Of a stretch of DNA of 49,330 nucleotides, positions 37,940 to 46,836 are shown one piece after another. Made by a program: the position numbers and the translations under genes. The notes below the pieces were generated by a model. That model searched no databases and was not told the origin of the DNA. It saw only the letters and a list, made by a program, of their open reading frames with translations. This DNA comes from Crocinitomicaceae bacterium. GTDB taxonomy: Bacteria; Bacteroidota; Bacteroidia; Flavobacteriales_D; Parvicellaceae. Each line of letters starts with the position of its first letter. Position 1 is the first letter of the stretch. The stretch covers positions 1 through 49,330 of the forward strand of contig PAZE01000033.1 of NCBI GenBank assembly GCA_002716065.1, given 5' to 3'.

Positions 37940-38152
37940 TTATTCTTTTTTCTCTTTAATCAAAACGGCGAAAATAAAAAGAACAACGGATGCAGCGCAA
38001 AAAACAATTATAAGTGATTCAATGAATTTCCAAAAAACCTTTTCAATGTCTAAAAGGTGAATTCCCCAAACTTCTAATACAGCAATAACGGTGCATGTTA
38101 AAACAATGGATACAAGAAAATAGGATGATATTTTTTTTAAAGTGGAGTTCAT
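37940..38152 (-). CDS. small two-helix membrane protein of unknown function
   Basis: The 70-residue protein, taken from the ATG at 38152 (an upstream in-frame ATG at 38182 adds ten weakly hydrophobic residues), has membrane helices at about 8-26 and 42-63, a short loop between them and a basic tail ending K-E-K-K-E. It is not recognised. Its context beside a DUF998-like membrane protein suggests an envelope role, but this is only inference. Confidence 0.55.
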   Translation of the reverse strand: MNSTLKKISSYFLVSIVLTCTVIAVLEVWGIHLLDIEKVFWKFIESLIIVFCAASVVLFIFAVLIKEKKE

Positions 38153-38262
38153 GGCTATAAATTGTAAAGCTGGATTAGTCAACTAGTTTAAACTCAAAGA
38201 TAACGTAAAATAACTTTACTATATTGTTTTAATAAAAGTCTTTAAATCGTTAAATTTAGAAT

Positions 38263-41190
38263 ATGAAGCTGTTTTTGTCATCGTTAATAGTTCTTTTTAG
38301 TTCTGTTGTTCCTTTTTTTGGACAATCAACAGTTCAACTTTTTTTAGAAGATTTTAATGGCCCCAACTTGTATTTTCAACTTAATTCTGGCGGAGTAGGA
38401 TCAGATTTAGGGAACAACAAATGGGTAATTAATAATTCTTATGATGGAATGGGTGTTAAGCCCAATACCACATCTCAAGACAGTACGTATGGTGGTCAAA
38501 TTAGCTTTGCCCCTTATAGTTCTTATTTACATATTTATGATTCAACTTTAAGCCCTGCTATTTCAAACTGCAATTACGATGTAACTAACTCATCCGATCG
38601 TTTTGTTGAAATGACTGATGGGATTTGTACCAAAGGAATTACAGATGTTGAATTTTCTTTTTTCTACTTATGCGAAGGGAGTACAGATGCTTATGGTGAA
38701 TTGTATTACAACGTTGGAACTGGTCCTTGGGTTCAGGTTGGGGCAGCACAGTATAAAGGCAAAAGTAAATGGAAGTACGAACAGGTTTCAGACCCTGCAT
38801 TTGATAATGTTGATAATTTAAGGTTTGGATTTCGATGGGTAAATACTGCTTCCACCAATCAGGATTCAATTGCTTTAGGAATTGATGACATACAAATTGT
38901 AGGTACTTATAACTCTGTTTCTAGCCCTGTAACTATTGACATTGTTTATATAAACCCGATTGTTTGTCCTGGAGATAATTTAATATTAGGGTTTGAGCTT
39001 TCTGATACGCTTTGTGATGGCTCATATACTATTGAGATGTCTGATGCTTCTGGGAGCTTCAATCCTCCTTTAGCATCCTGGTCATCTAATGTAAGCTACC
39101 CTTCTACCACTTCTTATTTATCACTTTCAATTCCTTTTTCAACACCACCAGCTCCGTGTTATCAGTTTAGGGTAACTAGAGTGTCTCCCCCTCCAGTTAT
39201 TGTTAGCACAATAAGTGTTTGTGTAGAGGTTGACAACTGCCCAAATGTAATTAGCACTACAGATCCGCCAGCGGTTACCTTAGACACTAATTATGTTTGT
39301 ATAAATAGTGTTATTGATGTGCCTTTTTGGTCTACAGGAGTTTATAATCCAGGAAATATTTATATCGCTCAACTTTCTGATTCAACGGGGAGTTTTTCTC
39401 AGCCCAACTTAGTAGGAACATCGGTAGATAATACCACTTATGATCCAGCTCTTGTTCCCTCTCCTGGAATGGTTAGTGGAGTTATTCCAACTGTACCAGA
39501 GGGGTGTGGTTATTACTTACGAGTTTTGTCTTCCAATCCAAATGCAATTGGGCAAGAGTGGGGTCCATTTTGTATTCAGGAGTGTGATATCAGCACCAAC
39601 AATTGTGACGATATAAGTGCTTGCCCTGGAGATTCAGGATTAGTTTTTACCATCCCAATAGATGTAAATGTTTGGGACTCTCTTGTGAGTTATTATCCTG
39701 GAAATACATTTAGTGTTGAGGTGCTTGATATGATGTCTTTTGCTCAGATTAATATTGGCGGCCTAGGAGCTGTTATTGATACCACTTCCGCAACAATGGC
39801 GTTAACAATTCCTCCTTGCGACAGTTTACCTCCCTTGGGTTTAACCACTATGGGCTTTCCAGGTGGTGCGTTTTACATGCGAATTGTGGCAGATGGTGCA
39901 TCTGATATGGAACAATCATTGGGTTGTGTTGTTCACCTTTCTATTGGTTGTCCTAATCAAATACCTTATAATATTCAACCTGCATTTCCTTTTTCTACTT
40001 ATGATGATACATTATTATGTGTTGGAAACCCCATTTTCATGAACGTATCACCTTATAACCCGTCTTCAGAATTCACCTATTATGTAAATGGAAATCCTGT
40101 TCCGCCAAATAACCCTCCTGTTATGCTTGGGGTGTATTGGACTTCTAATGGGAATCATGTTATTACAATTGAAGAAACAAGTTTTGGTTGTAGTGGGCCT
40201 ATTTCTAATCCTTTTAATGTTTATGTAATTCAGGCACCACAAACTTTAATTATTGGTTCAGACACTTCTTGTATTGGCGATACGCTTGATTATTTTGTTC
40301 AATTTTACAACGGAACGTATTACGATTGGGATGTTTCATTTGGAGGATCTGTTGTAGATACTGGAAATAATGAGATTAGTATTCTTTGGGATTCTGTAGG
40401 AATATATACTATTGAGATTGAAGCATTGAATAAATGTGGCAATAGTACCAATACATATGAAGTAAATGTACTTGATCAAAGAGGGGTTAGTATTTCAGGA
40501 GATACCATAGGGTGTGAAGGGGATTCGTTATTTTTATATGCAGATGGAGAGGGTAATTTTTTATGGGAAAATGGAGAAAATCTTCAAAATATTGATGGAG
40601 TATTTCAACTTATAGATACGTTGACTTATGTTGAAGTAAATAATCATTGTGGTGTTTTTTACGATACTGTTGCTCTTGTTCCTATTCCTACGAGCCTACT
40701 AGATTTAGGAAATGATACTACCATATTTGCTGGAGAATCGGTTGTGTTAAATGCTTCAGGTGGAGGGAGTTATATTTGGAGCCCCACTGATTTTCTTTCT
40801 TGTTCCAATTGTCCTAACCCCATTGCTAGCCCAACTCAAACCACAACGTATGCTGTTTTAGTTGATACGTTGGGATGTATTAGCGAAGATGAGATTACCG
40901 TTAATGTTGAAATTTCTGGCGATGTTTATGTTCCTAATCTATTTAGCCCTAATGGAGATGGTGTAAACGATGTGCTTGGTATTTATGGATTTAGTGTAAG
41001 TGAAGTGGAATTTAGAATTTACGATAGATGGGGAGAGTTAATTTTTCTTTCCAATTCCATGAGTGATACTTGGGACGGAACCTTTAGAGGGGTAACCCTT
41101 AATTCTGCTGTTTTCGTTTATACTCTTCAGGTTACTTACATGGATGGAAGAGAGCAACTTCAGCATGGAAATATTACGCTTATAAGATGA
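38263..41190 (+). CDS. large secreted protein with gliding-type C-terminal domain (T9SS cargo)
   Basis: The 975-residue protein has a signal peptide (1-20), a jelly-roll/Reelin-like N-terminal domain (about 25-215; F-x-F-F-Y-L-C-E-G, G-I-D-D-I-Q-I-V-G), several cysteine-rich beta modules, PKD-like repeats (about 670-880; N-C-N-P-like C-S-N-C-P-N-P-I-A-S-P) and a final gliding-motility-associated domain (about 885-975; P-N-L-F-S-P-N-G-D-G-V-N-D, Y-D-R-W-G, W-D-G). Export and surface anchoring by the T9SS are expected. It overlaps the following PorP/SprF gene by four bases. Ligand unknown. Confidence 0.82.
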   Translation: MKLFLSSLIVLFSSVVPFFGQSTVQLFLEDFNGPNLYFQLNSGGVGSDLGNNKWVINNSYDGMGVKPNTTSQDSTYGGQISFAPYSSYLHIYDSTLSPAISNCNYDVTNSSDRFVEMTDGICTKGITDVEFSFFYLCEGSTDAYGELYYNVGTGPWVQVGAAQYKGKSKWKYEQVSDPAFDNVDNLRFGFRWVNTASTNQDSIALGIDDIQIVGTYNSVSSPVTIDIVYINPIVCPGDNLILGFELSDTLCDGSYTIEMSDASGSFNPPLASWSSNVSYPSTTSYLSLSIPFSTPPAPCYQFRVTRVSPPPVIVSTISVCVEVDNCPNVISTTDPPAVTLDTNYVCINSVIDVPFWSTGVYNPGNIYIAQLSDSTGSFSQPNLVGTSVDNTTYDPALVPSPGMVSGVIPTVPEGCGYYLRVLSSNPNAIGQEWGPFCIQECDISTNNCDDISACPGDSGLVFTIPIDVNVWDSLVSYYPGNTFSVEVLDMMSFAQINIGGLGAVIDTTSATMALTIPPCDSLPPLGLTTMGFPGGAFYMRIVADGASDMEQSLGCVVHLSIGCPNQIPYNIQPAFPFSTYDDTLLCVGNPIFMNVSPYNPSSEFTYYVNGNPVPPNNPPVMLGVYWTSNGNHVITIEETSFGCSGPISNPFNVYVIQAPQTLIIGSDTSCIGDTLDYFVQFYNGTYYDWDVSFGGSVVDTGNNEISILWDSVGIYTIEIEALNKCGNSTNTYEVNVLDQRGVSISGDTIGCEGDSLFLYADGEGNFLWENGENLQNIDGVFQLIDTLTYVEVNNHCGVFYDTVALVPIPTSLLDLGNDTTIFAGESVVLNASGGGSYIWSPTDFLSCSNCPNPIASPTQTTTYAVLVDTLGCISEDEITVNVEISGDVYVPNLFSPNGDGVNDVLGIYGFSVSEVEFRIYDRWGELIFLSNSMSDTWDGTFRGVTLNSAVFVYTLQVTYMDGREQLQHGNITLIR

Positions 41191-42230
41191 TGAAAAAAAG
41201 TGCAATCATATTGTTTTTGGCGAGCATTATTTCTTTTAATGCTCAGGATTTGCATTTCACTCAATTCTACAATACTCCAATGAAGTTAAATCCTGCTAAT
41301 ACAGGGGCTTTTAAAGGTGATTTGCGCGTAATTAGTAATTATAGAAATCAATGGTCTAGTATAGAATCACCTTATAAAACATTTGGTTTTTCAGTAGATC
41401 TTCCCATATTAAAGTACAAATGGAAAAATAGTTTTTTAGGATTAGGGCTGGATGTTTTTAACGACAGGGCAGGAGACTTAGGTTTTGGGTCTACTCAAAT
41501 TGATATTACAGCATCAAATATTTTATCGCTGAACAAACAAATGACTATGACAGTTGGCATTCAAGCTACTTTCAACCAATACAATATGGATATGACCAAT
41601 GCAATGACAGGAAGTCAATTTGTTGGTTCTGGTTATAACCCCACTCTTCCAACGGGGGAAGTAGGTCTTTTTGAGCCTTTTTCTTTTTTTGATGTAAGTA
41701 CTGGAGCTACTTGGAATTACGCTTCTGGAGAGTCAAATATTGCAGCAAACGATATGTTTATTGTTAATTTAGGTGTTGCATTTTTTCACCTAAATAGACC
41801 TAATTTAGAGTTTTACAATTTAGACCGATTGTATCCAAAAGTTATTACTCATGGGTCAATGAATATTGGTATTCGATATTTTAAAATTGCATTAATTCCC
41901 TCCTATATGCTTGCTTTTCAAGGGCCCCAAAAAGAAATTGTTTTTGGAAGCTTAGTTCGACTTAAATTAAGAGAAGAGTCTAGGCATACAGGAACTATAA
42001 GTGAAGCATCTTTACTTTTTGGTGCACACTATCGCTTCTTAGATGCGATAGCTCCTTCTTTTGGTGTTGATTTTGGAGACTACATGCTGCTTTTGAGCTA
42101 CGACTTTAACACTTCTAAATTAGCTAATGCTACCAGGTCTAAAGGAGCATTTGAGCTTACTCTAAGGTATCGAAATCCTGAGCTTTTCTCCAAGGGAGGA
42201 GGGTCTTTTCTACAACCTAAATTTATGTAG
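41187..42230 (+). CDS. PorP/SprF family T9SS outer membrane protein
   Basis: The 347-residue protein has a signal peptide (1-20; N-A-Q), then D-L-H-F-T-Q-F-Y-N-T-P-M-K-L-N-P-A-N-T-G, the family hallmark, and R-N-Q-W-S-S-I-x-S-P-Y-K-T. Beta-strand-rich segments fill the rest and end in a C-terminal phenylalanine-methionine. As with 2423-3364 the start sits in an ATGATG overlap with the cargo gene. It probably serves that cargo specifically. It converges with the YceI gene five bases away. Confidence 0.9.
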   Translation: MMKKSAIILFLASIISFNAQDLHFTQFYNTPMKLNPANTGAFKGDLRVISNYRNQWSSIESPYKTFGFSVDLPILKYKWKNSFLGLGLDVFNDRAGDLGFGSTQIDITASNILSLNKQMTMTVGIQATFNQYNMDMTNAMTGSQFVGSGYNPTLPTGEVGLFEPFSFFDVSTGATWNYASGESNIAANDMFIVNLGVAFFHLNRPNLEFYNLDRLYPKVITHGSMNIGIRYFKIALIPSYMLAFQGPQKEIVFGSLVRLKLREESRHTGTISEASLLFGAHYRFLDAIAPSFGVDFGDYMLLLSYDFNTSKLANATRSKGAFELTLRYRNPELFSKGGGSFLQPKFM

Positions 42231-42234
42231 TGAC

Positions 42235-42750
42235 TTATATAACAGGAATGGTAATTTTCACGAGTATTTTACTGTCCTCTCTTTTCTTTCTTGAAAAAAC
42301 ATCAAAATCATTAGAGTAAATAACGGTTTTTCCAATAAAAGTTTTTTCAGAGTAAGTGAAATTGATAATCACCTCTTTTGAGGTGCCTTTAATTGTTATG
42401 TCACCTTTCATCTGAAATCCTTTGTCAGTTTTTGATATACTAGAGCTTTTAAAATCCATAGTTGGGAATTTTTCAGCATTAAACATATCTGCTTGCTGAA
42501 GATGCGCGTCTCTCATTTTATTATTCGTAGATAATGTGGTAACATCTGCTGTTCCTTTAATTGAAGCAAGGCTTAAATTAAGAGGGTCAAAATCAATAGT
42601 TGCTTCAATTCCTTTAACAGTTCCAATTGCTTCTTCAGAAACAAAATTAAAATCTACAATAGCCTTATCGCTATTAATTGTTAAGGATTGGCATATAGAG
42701 GATAAGCTAAATAAAATTGAAAATGCGATAAATAGAAGTTGTTTTTTCAT
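42235..42750 (-). CDS. secreted YceI-family protein
   Basis: The 171-residue protein from the ATG at 42750 has a signal peptide (1-21; S-I-C-Q) and the YceI fold: D-x-x-x-A-x-V-D-F-N-F, G-T-V-K-G-I-E-A-T-I-D-F-D-P, and K-M-R-D-A-H-L-Q, then P-T-M-D-F-K. A longer frame from 42852 overlaps the DUF5777 gene and lacks a signal peptide, so it is not used. YceI proteins bind polyisoprenoid-like ligands, and some carry quinone-like molecules. It heads towards the same minus-strand unit as DUF5777, next to the cytochrome/cupredoxin genes. Confidence 0.9.
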   Translation of the reverse strand: MKKQLLFIAFSILFSLSSICQSLTINSDKAIVDFNFVSEEAIGTVKGIEATIDFDPLNLSLASIKGTADVTTLSTNNKMRDAHLQQADMFNAEKFPTMDFKSSSISKTDKGFQMKGDITIKGTSKEVIINFTYSEKTFIGKTVIYSNDFDVFSRKKREDSKILVKITIPVI

Positions 42751-42763
42751 AGTTGTTTTAATT

Positions 42764-43681
42764 TTAAAAATGTCTTGATATTGTAAATCCGAATCTAAAT
42801 TCACCTTCCAGCCAATTGCTTGTAGTATAGGGTATAAATTGACCTTCACCAATTGCTCGAGAATTCATGAAATTTAATTGAAATACATGGGCGTAAGTTT
42901 TAATTTCAACAGAAACAGCTAACGGATTAATGTAGTTAATGTTGTTTTTTCTTAGCACATAATAATACTCACCTACTAAACTTATCTTTTTATATACCTT
43001 AACTTTAGACATGGCCCCAATTACAAGGTTAGTGTTTTGGTCTGCATTGGCAACAAGGTTTCTGTGTAAAAATCCAGTACTTAATTGCAGACTTAATTTA
43101 TTATTCAAATTGTGTGCCAAAATAAGTTGAGAGAAATAAGAAAAACGGTGAGCAAACGATTGAAAACTATTTTCGGTATTATAACTAAATGCTGTGGCGC
43201 TAGTTGAATCTGTTGAAGGTAGCATTGAAGTAAAAAAAACAGATGAAGTTAAGCTTACAGAAATTGGGATTTTGGTACTTTGAGAGAGAATTTTGTACTT
43301 AATTAATCCGTCCCAAAACTCTCTGTATAATCCTGCGCCTTTTGATCTTCCTGCTCCAAACATAAATTTTTCTGATAATCCATACTCTAGACCAATACGA
43401 ATATCGGTTGAATTGTCTAAGCCGTACAAACTTCTTCCAGAGGATGGTACGGCAATATCTCCAAAGCGATGAGAGATTCTTAAGTCTAAAGTTTTAGCGT
43501 CTAGTAATTCCACTGAATGTCCATTAACCACTCTAGTGTCATTGAAAGTAGGGTTTAATTTCTCTGATTTAGCTTCATTGTCAAAATCCCAGTCATCCTG
43601 TGATAAAGTATGAACTGGGTTGAAAAAATAATTTAGAATGATTATGGATAAGAAAAATGGGCAACTAACTATTTTTTTCAT
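42764..43681 (-). CDS. DUF5777-like outer membrane beta-barrel protein
   Basis: The 305-residue protein from the ATG at 43681 has a signal peptide, then V-V-N-G-H-S-V-E, L-D-L-R-I-S-H-R-F-G-D-I, L-Y-G-L-D-N-S-T-D-I-R-I-G-L-E-Y-G-L, and many alternating amphipathic strands ending in R-F-G-F-T-I-S-R-H-F, consistent with an outer-membrane barrel of the DUF5777 type. The function is unknown. The longer frame from 43786 is not used because it overlaps the divergent cytochrome gene and lacks a leader. It is followed by the YceI gene after 13 bases. Confidence 0.82.
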   Translation of the reverse strand: MKKIVSCPFFLSIIILNYFFNPVHTLSQDDWDFDNEAKSEKLNPTFNDTRVVNGHSVELLDAKTLDLRISHRFGDIAVPSSGRSLYGLDNSTDIRIGLEYGLSEKFMFGAGRSKGAGLYREFWDGLIKYKILSQSTKIPISVSLTSSVFFTSMLPSTDSTSATAFSYNTENSFQSFAHRFSYFSQLILAHNLNNKLSLQLSTGFLHRNLVANADQNTNLVIGAMSKVKVYKKISLVGEYYYVLRKNNINYINPLAVSVEIKTYAHVFQLNFMNSRAIGEGQFIPYTTSNWLEGEFRFGFTISRHF

Positions 43682-43707
43682 GCGTTTAATATAGTAAATT
43701 AACTGGA

Positions 43708-44103
43708 GTGAGAATTTTAATTTTTCTATTATTTTTAGCTTTTTGCTCATTGTTTTTACAGTGTACAAAAGACAAAGCGGCACCAATTATTCCACCATCT
43801 TTTGATATTTGTGACTCAATCAATCCTATTTCTTTTACTGTAAATATTGTTCCTATTCTTACAGAAAATAATTGTTTTCATTGTCATTCACCCTCTCCTT
43901 CTGGATTAGGAATTCCTCCAAATTTTTTCGACCACCCTAGTGTTGTTTCAAATCAAGATTTAATACTAAGAACTATCCAACATGATCCATCTGTTCGAGC
44001 AATGCCATACGACACTACTACCTTTACTTCTATATCGAAACTCGATCAATCTTTAATTGATGAATTTTATTGTTGGGTTCAGTCTGGATCTCCAGACAAC
44101 TAA
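43708..44103 (+). CDS. single-heme cytochrome c lipoprotein
   Basis: The 131-residue protein starts at GTG and has a lipobox L-F-L-Q-C (Cys19). Heme motif C56-F-H-C59-H60 follows F-T-V-N-I-V-P-I-L-T-E-N-N, and M99 in R-A-M-P is a likely sixth ligand. It matches the small c-type cytochromes of Bacteroidota, probably anchored in the outer membrane. Its start is only 26 bases from that of the divergent DUF5777 gene, and a plastocyanin-like gene follows after 65 bases. Electron transfer is the role; partner inferred from context. Confidence 0.88.
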   Translation: MRILIFLLFLAFCSLFLQCTKDKAAPIIPPSFDICDSINPISFTVNIVPILTENNCFHCHSPSPSGLGIPPNFFDHPSVVSNQDLILRTIQHDPSVRAMPYDTTTFTSISKLDQSLIDEFYCWVQSGSPDN

Positions 44104-44168
44104 AAATTTATTTTTACTTTATTAATAATTATATGCTTAATTTTAAATAAATAACTAAAACTTAAACT

Positions 44169-44810
44169 ATGAAAAACTTTATCTCGTTAATTTTTTCTAT
44201 GCTTCTTTTGTTAGCTATAAATGCTCAAACTACTCACGATGTTAATTCAGGAAACTTTTATTATAATCCTCAAACAATTACTATTGATGTTGGCGATGCT
44301 GTTCATTGGATAAATGATGGGGGTTTTCATAATGTTAATTTTGATATTAACACCATAACTCAGACTAGCTTTAATAATCCAGAGAGTTTTTCTTCCACCC
44401 CAACAAGTAACGTTGATATTTACACTCATACTTTTACAATACCTGGTACCTATCAATATGATTGCTCTGTTGGTCAACATGCCGCAAATGGAATGGTAGG
44501 TACTGTAATTGTTAATTCTTCATCAACATCTGTTGCTGAAAATACTATTCCAATAAATTCTTTTAATGCATTTTATCAAGAAAGCAATCATTGTATTCAG
44601 TTTAATGTTGTTGTTGATCAACAAAATTCAAATGCAAAGTTGTCTATTTATGATATTGAAGGAAAATTAGTAAATGAGCAGCAAATAAACGTTTATGAAG
44701 GGAATAATAAAGGTGCTATTGTTCTTGAGGAGCGACTTTCTTTAGGTGTCTATCTTGTTTCATTTTCAACTCAAAGAGCAACTGTTACAAAAAAAATTAT
44801 AGTTAATTAA
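44169..44810 (+). CDS. plastocyanin-like copper protein with T9SS sorting tail
   Basis: The 213-residue protein has a signal peptide (1-19), a cupredoxin domain (about 20-120) with all four type-1 copper ligands: H54 (G-G-F-H-N-V), C99, H104 and M109 (D-C-S-V-G-Q-H-A-A-N-G-M). From about residue 130 it carries a Por-type C-terminal sorting domain: A-K-L-S-I-Y-D-I-E-G-K-L-V, L-S-L-G-V-Y-L-V-S-F, and a terminal K-K-I-I-V-N. The T9SS should place it on the cell surface, unlike ordinary periplasmic cupredoxins. It follows the cytochrome gene and abuts the next gene with no gap. Confidence 0.9.
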   Translation: MKNFISLIFSMLLLLAINAQTTHDVNSGNFYYNPQTITIDVGDAVHWINDGGFHNVNFDINTITQTSFNNPESFSSTPTSNVDIYTHTFTIPGTYQYDCSVGQHAANGMVGTVIVNSSSTSVAENTIPINSFNAFYQESNHCIQFNVVVDQQNSNAKLSIYDIEGKLVNEQQINVYEGNNKGAIVLEERLSLGVYLVSFSTQRATVTKKIIVN

Positions 44811-45518
44811 TTGTACACTAAAACCTTTAAAGAGATTCCCGTTTCTTTTTCTAAAAGTAAAAAAGCAAAAAGAATAATTATTCGATTAAAGCCTTTTCAG
44901 GGAGTTAAGGTTAGTGTTCCATTTTACTTGTCTTACAGTCATGCTGAAAAGTTTGTTCAGTCAAAGCTTTTATGGATTGAAAAAACGTTGGTAAAAATAA
45001 AGGAAGCTGAAAAAGAAAAAATTTATTTTAAGTTAGATGATGTTTTTCATGCAAAAAATCTTAGGGTAGAAATATTAAATTATTCTGGGGAATTTATTTT
45101 AGAAAAGAAACAAGAAAAGGATGTGCAGATCTTAATTCCTGAAAGATTTAGTATTTATAACCAAGAAATTCAAACTGAAATAAAAACCAAAATTATTGAT
45201 TTACTAAAAGAAAAAGCTCTGGATTATTTGCCATCACGTTTAGCTGATTTAGCAAAATTACACCAACTTAATTTTAAAAAGATTTCAATAAGAAATAATT
45301 CGTCTAGATGGGGTAGCTGTTCGTTTAACAACAACATAAGTTTAAATTTACACCTTATGCGTTTGCCAGATAATTTAATTGATTATGTTCTTTTGCATGA
45401 ACTTGCGCACACTAGAGTTAAAAACCATAGTAAGGAATTCTGGGATTTTCTTTCTTTAGTTTGCCCTGATGCTAAATCCCTTGATATAAAATTAAGAAGC
45501 TATAATTTGAATTGGTAA
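44811..45518 (+). CDS. YgjP-like zinc metallopeptidase (M48-related, SprT-like)
   Basis: The 235-residue protein starts at a TTG directly after the upstream TAA. It contains the YgjP/DUF45 pattern: K-R-I-I-I-R-L-K-P, N-N-S-S-R-W-G-S-C-S, and the zinc site H196-E-L-A-H200 with H206 in K-N-H-S-K-E-F-W. Such proteins are cytoplasmic metallopeptidases of uncertain substrate. There is no signal peptide, so its link to the preceding surface cupredoxin is probably only positional. Confidence 0.9.
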   Translation: MYTKTFKEIPVSFSKSKKAKRIIIRLKPFQGVKVSVPFYLSYSHAEKFVQSKLLWIEKTLVKIKEAEKEKIYFKLDDVFHAKNLRVEILNYSGEFILEKKQEKDVQILIPERFSIYNQEIQTEIKTKIIDLLKEKALDYLPSRLADLAKLHQLNFKKISIRNNSSRWGSCSFNNNISLNLHLMRLPDNLIDYVLLHELAHTRVKNHSKEFWDFLSLVCPDAKSLDIKLRSYNLNW

Positions 45519-45570
45519 ACTAGCTAAAGTTTCTTTAAGTTTATGGTTAATAATTAATATCATTTATAAA

Positions 45571-46701
45571 ATGAGTAGAATCTCAGTTTATCTAGTGCTG
45601 GTTATTTTCTTTCTTGCTAACATAAGTTGTAATGGAAAAAGCCAATTAATTGAAAAAGTTTCTTTAGATACTTCTAATAAAGCGTGCAATATCATTTTTT
45701 TAATTGGCGATGGAATGGGGTTGTCTCAACTTTCAAGTGCTTATTTCTATTCTGAATCTGAACCTAATTTTTCTAGGTTTCCTGTTATTGGTTTATCTAA
45801 AACACGTTCTGGTTCGCACAAAATAACAGATTCTGCAGCTGGAGCAACAGCTTTTTCAACAGGAAAGAAAACCTATAATGGTGCAATTGGTGTAGATATG
45901 GATACCAATGCTGTTGTTACAATAACGGAGGAATTATCTTCTATGGGTTGGGCAACAGGCTATATTTCTACTTCTTCAATTACACATGCTACTCCAGCAT
46001 CTTTTTACGCACACGTTCCAAGTAGGATTATGCAAGAAGAAATAGCTAAGCAATTGGTTTACAGTGGCGTTAATTTTTTTGCTGGTGGTGGCTACAATTG
46101 GTTTATAAATAGATCAGATTCAGTTGATTATACAGACACCTTAAAGGCAAATGGTTTTTTTTTAGATACCAACTCAATTCTCAAGGTTGCCGATTCTTCT
46201 TTTGATAAATGGGCATATTTATTAGCTCCTGATGGTCTACAACCAAAGCATTTAGGAAGAGATGATTTTCTGTCTCAGGCCACAGAAAAGGCAATCCAAT
46301 TTTTAGATGCTAAGGGAAGTCCCTTCTTTTTGGTTGTTGAAGGGTCTCAAATAGACTGGGGTGGACATGCTAATATTGGAGAATATGTTATTCAGGAAAC
46401 CCTTGATTTTGATAAGGCTGTAGGTGTTGCGTTAGATTATGCTCAAAAACATGAAAACACTTTAGTGGTTGTGACAGCTGATCATGAAACAGGAGGCTTT
46501 ACTCTTGCTGGAGAGCAAAATGTTGGGCCTTTTATGACAATTTCTAGAGATTACAACTCTTTGGTGCCTTCTTTTTCTACCGGAGGTCATAGTTGTGCAA
46601 TGGTTCCTGTTTTTGCCTATGGGAAATCTGCTAAACTGTTTTCAGGTGTCTATGAGAATACCAACATATACTCCATTTTTAAAGAGATAGTCTCTCAATA
46701 A
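45571..46701 (+). CDS. alkaline phosphatase, lipoprotein type
   Basis: The 376-residue protein has a lipobox-like leader ending N-I-S-C (Cys at about residue 17). The alkaline phosphatase core shows I-I-F-L-I-G-D-G-M-G, the nucleophile in D87-S88-A-A-G-A-T-A, D-W-G-G-H-A-N, T-A-D-H-E-T-G-G-F and a final G-G-H-S. It releases phosphate from phosphomonoesters in the periplasm or at the cell surface using Zn and Mg. It is shorter than E. coli PhoA. No phosphate-starvation operator can be recognised upstream. Confidence 0.95.
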   Translation: MSRISVYLVLVIFFLANISCNGKSQLIEKVSLDTSNKACNIIFLIGDGMGLSQLSSAYFYSESEPNFSRFPVIGLSKTRSGSHKITDSAAGATAFSTGKKTYNGAIGVDMDTNAVVTITEELSSMGWATGYISTSSITHATPASFYAHVPSRIMQEEIAKQLVYSGVNFFAGGGYNWFINRSDSVDYTDTLKANGFFLDTNSILKVADSSFDKWAYLLAPDGLQPKHLGRDDFLSQATEKAIQFLDAKGSPFFLVVEGSQIDWGGHANIGEYVIQETLDFDKAVGVALDYAQKHENTLVVVTADHETGGFTLAGEQNVGPFMTISRDYNSLVPSFSTGGHSCAMVPVFAYGKSAKLFSGVYENTNIYSIFKEIVSQ

Positions 46702-46836
46702 TTTTCAACAGCTCCTTTTAGTTGTTTGTCTTCTAAAAGCTTCTTATTGGCATATTCTTTTCTGAATTTTAGTTATTTTTCATTAAATTGAAACATTATA
46801 TCGGATTACCTCTATTATTAATTTTTTATTTTACAA

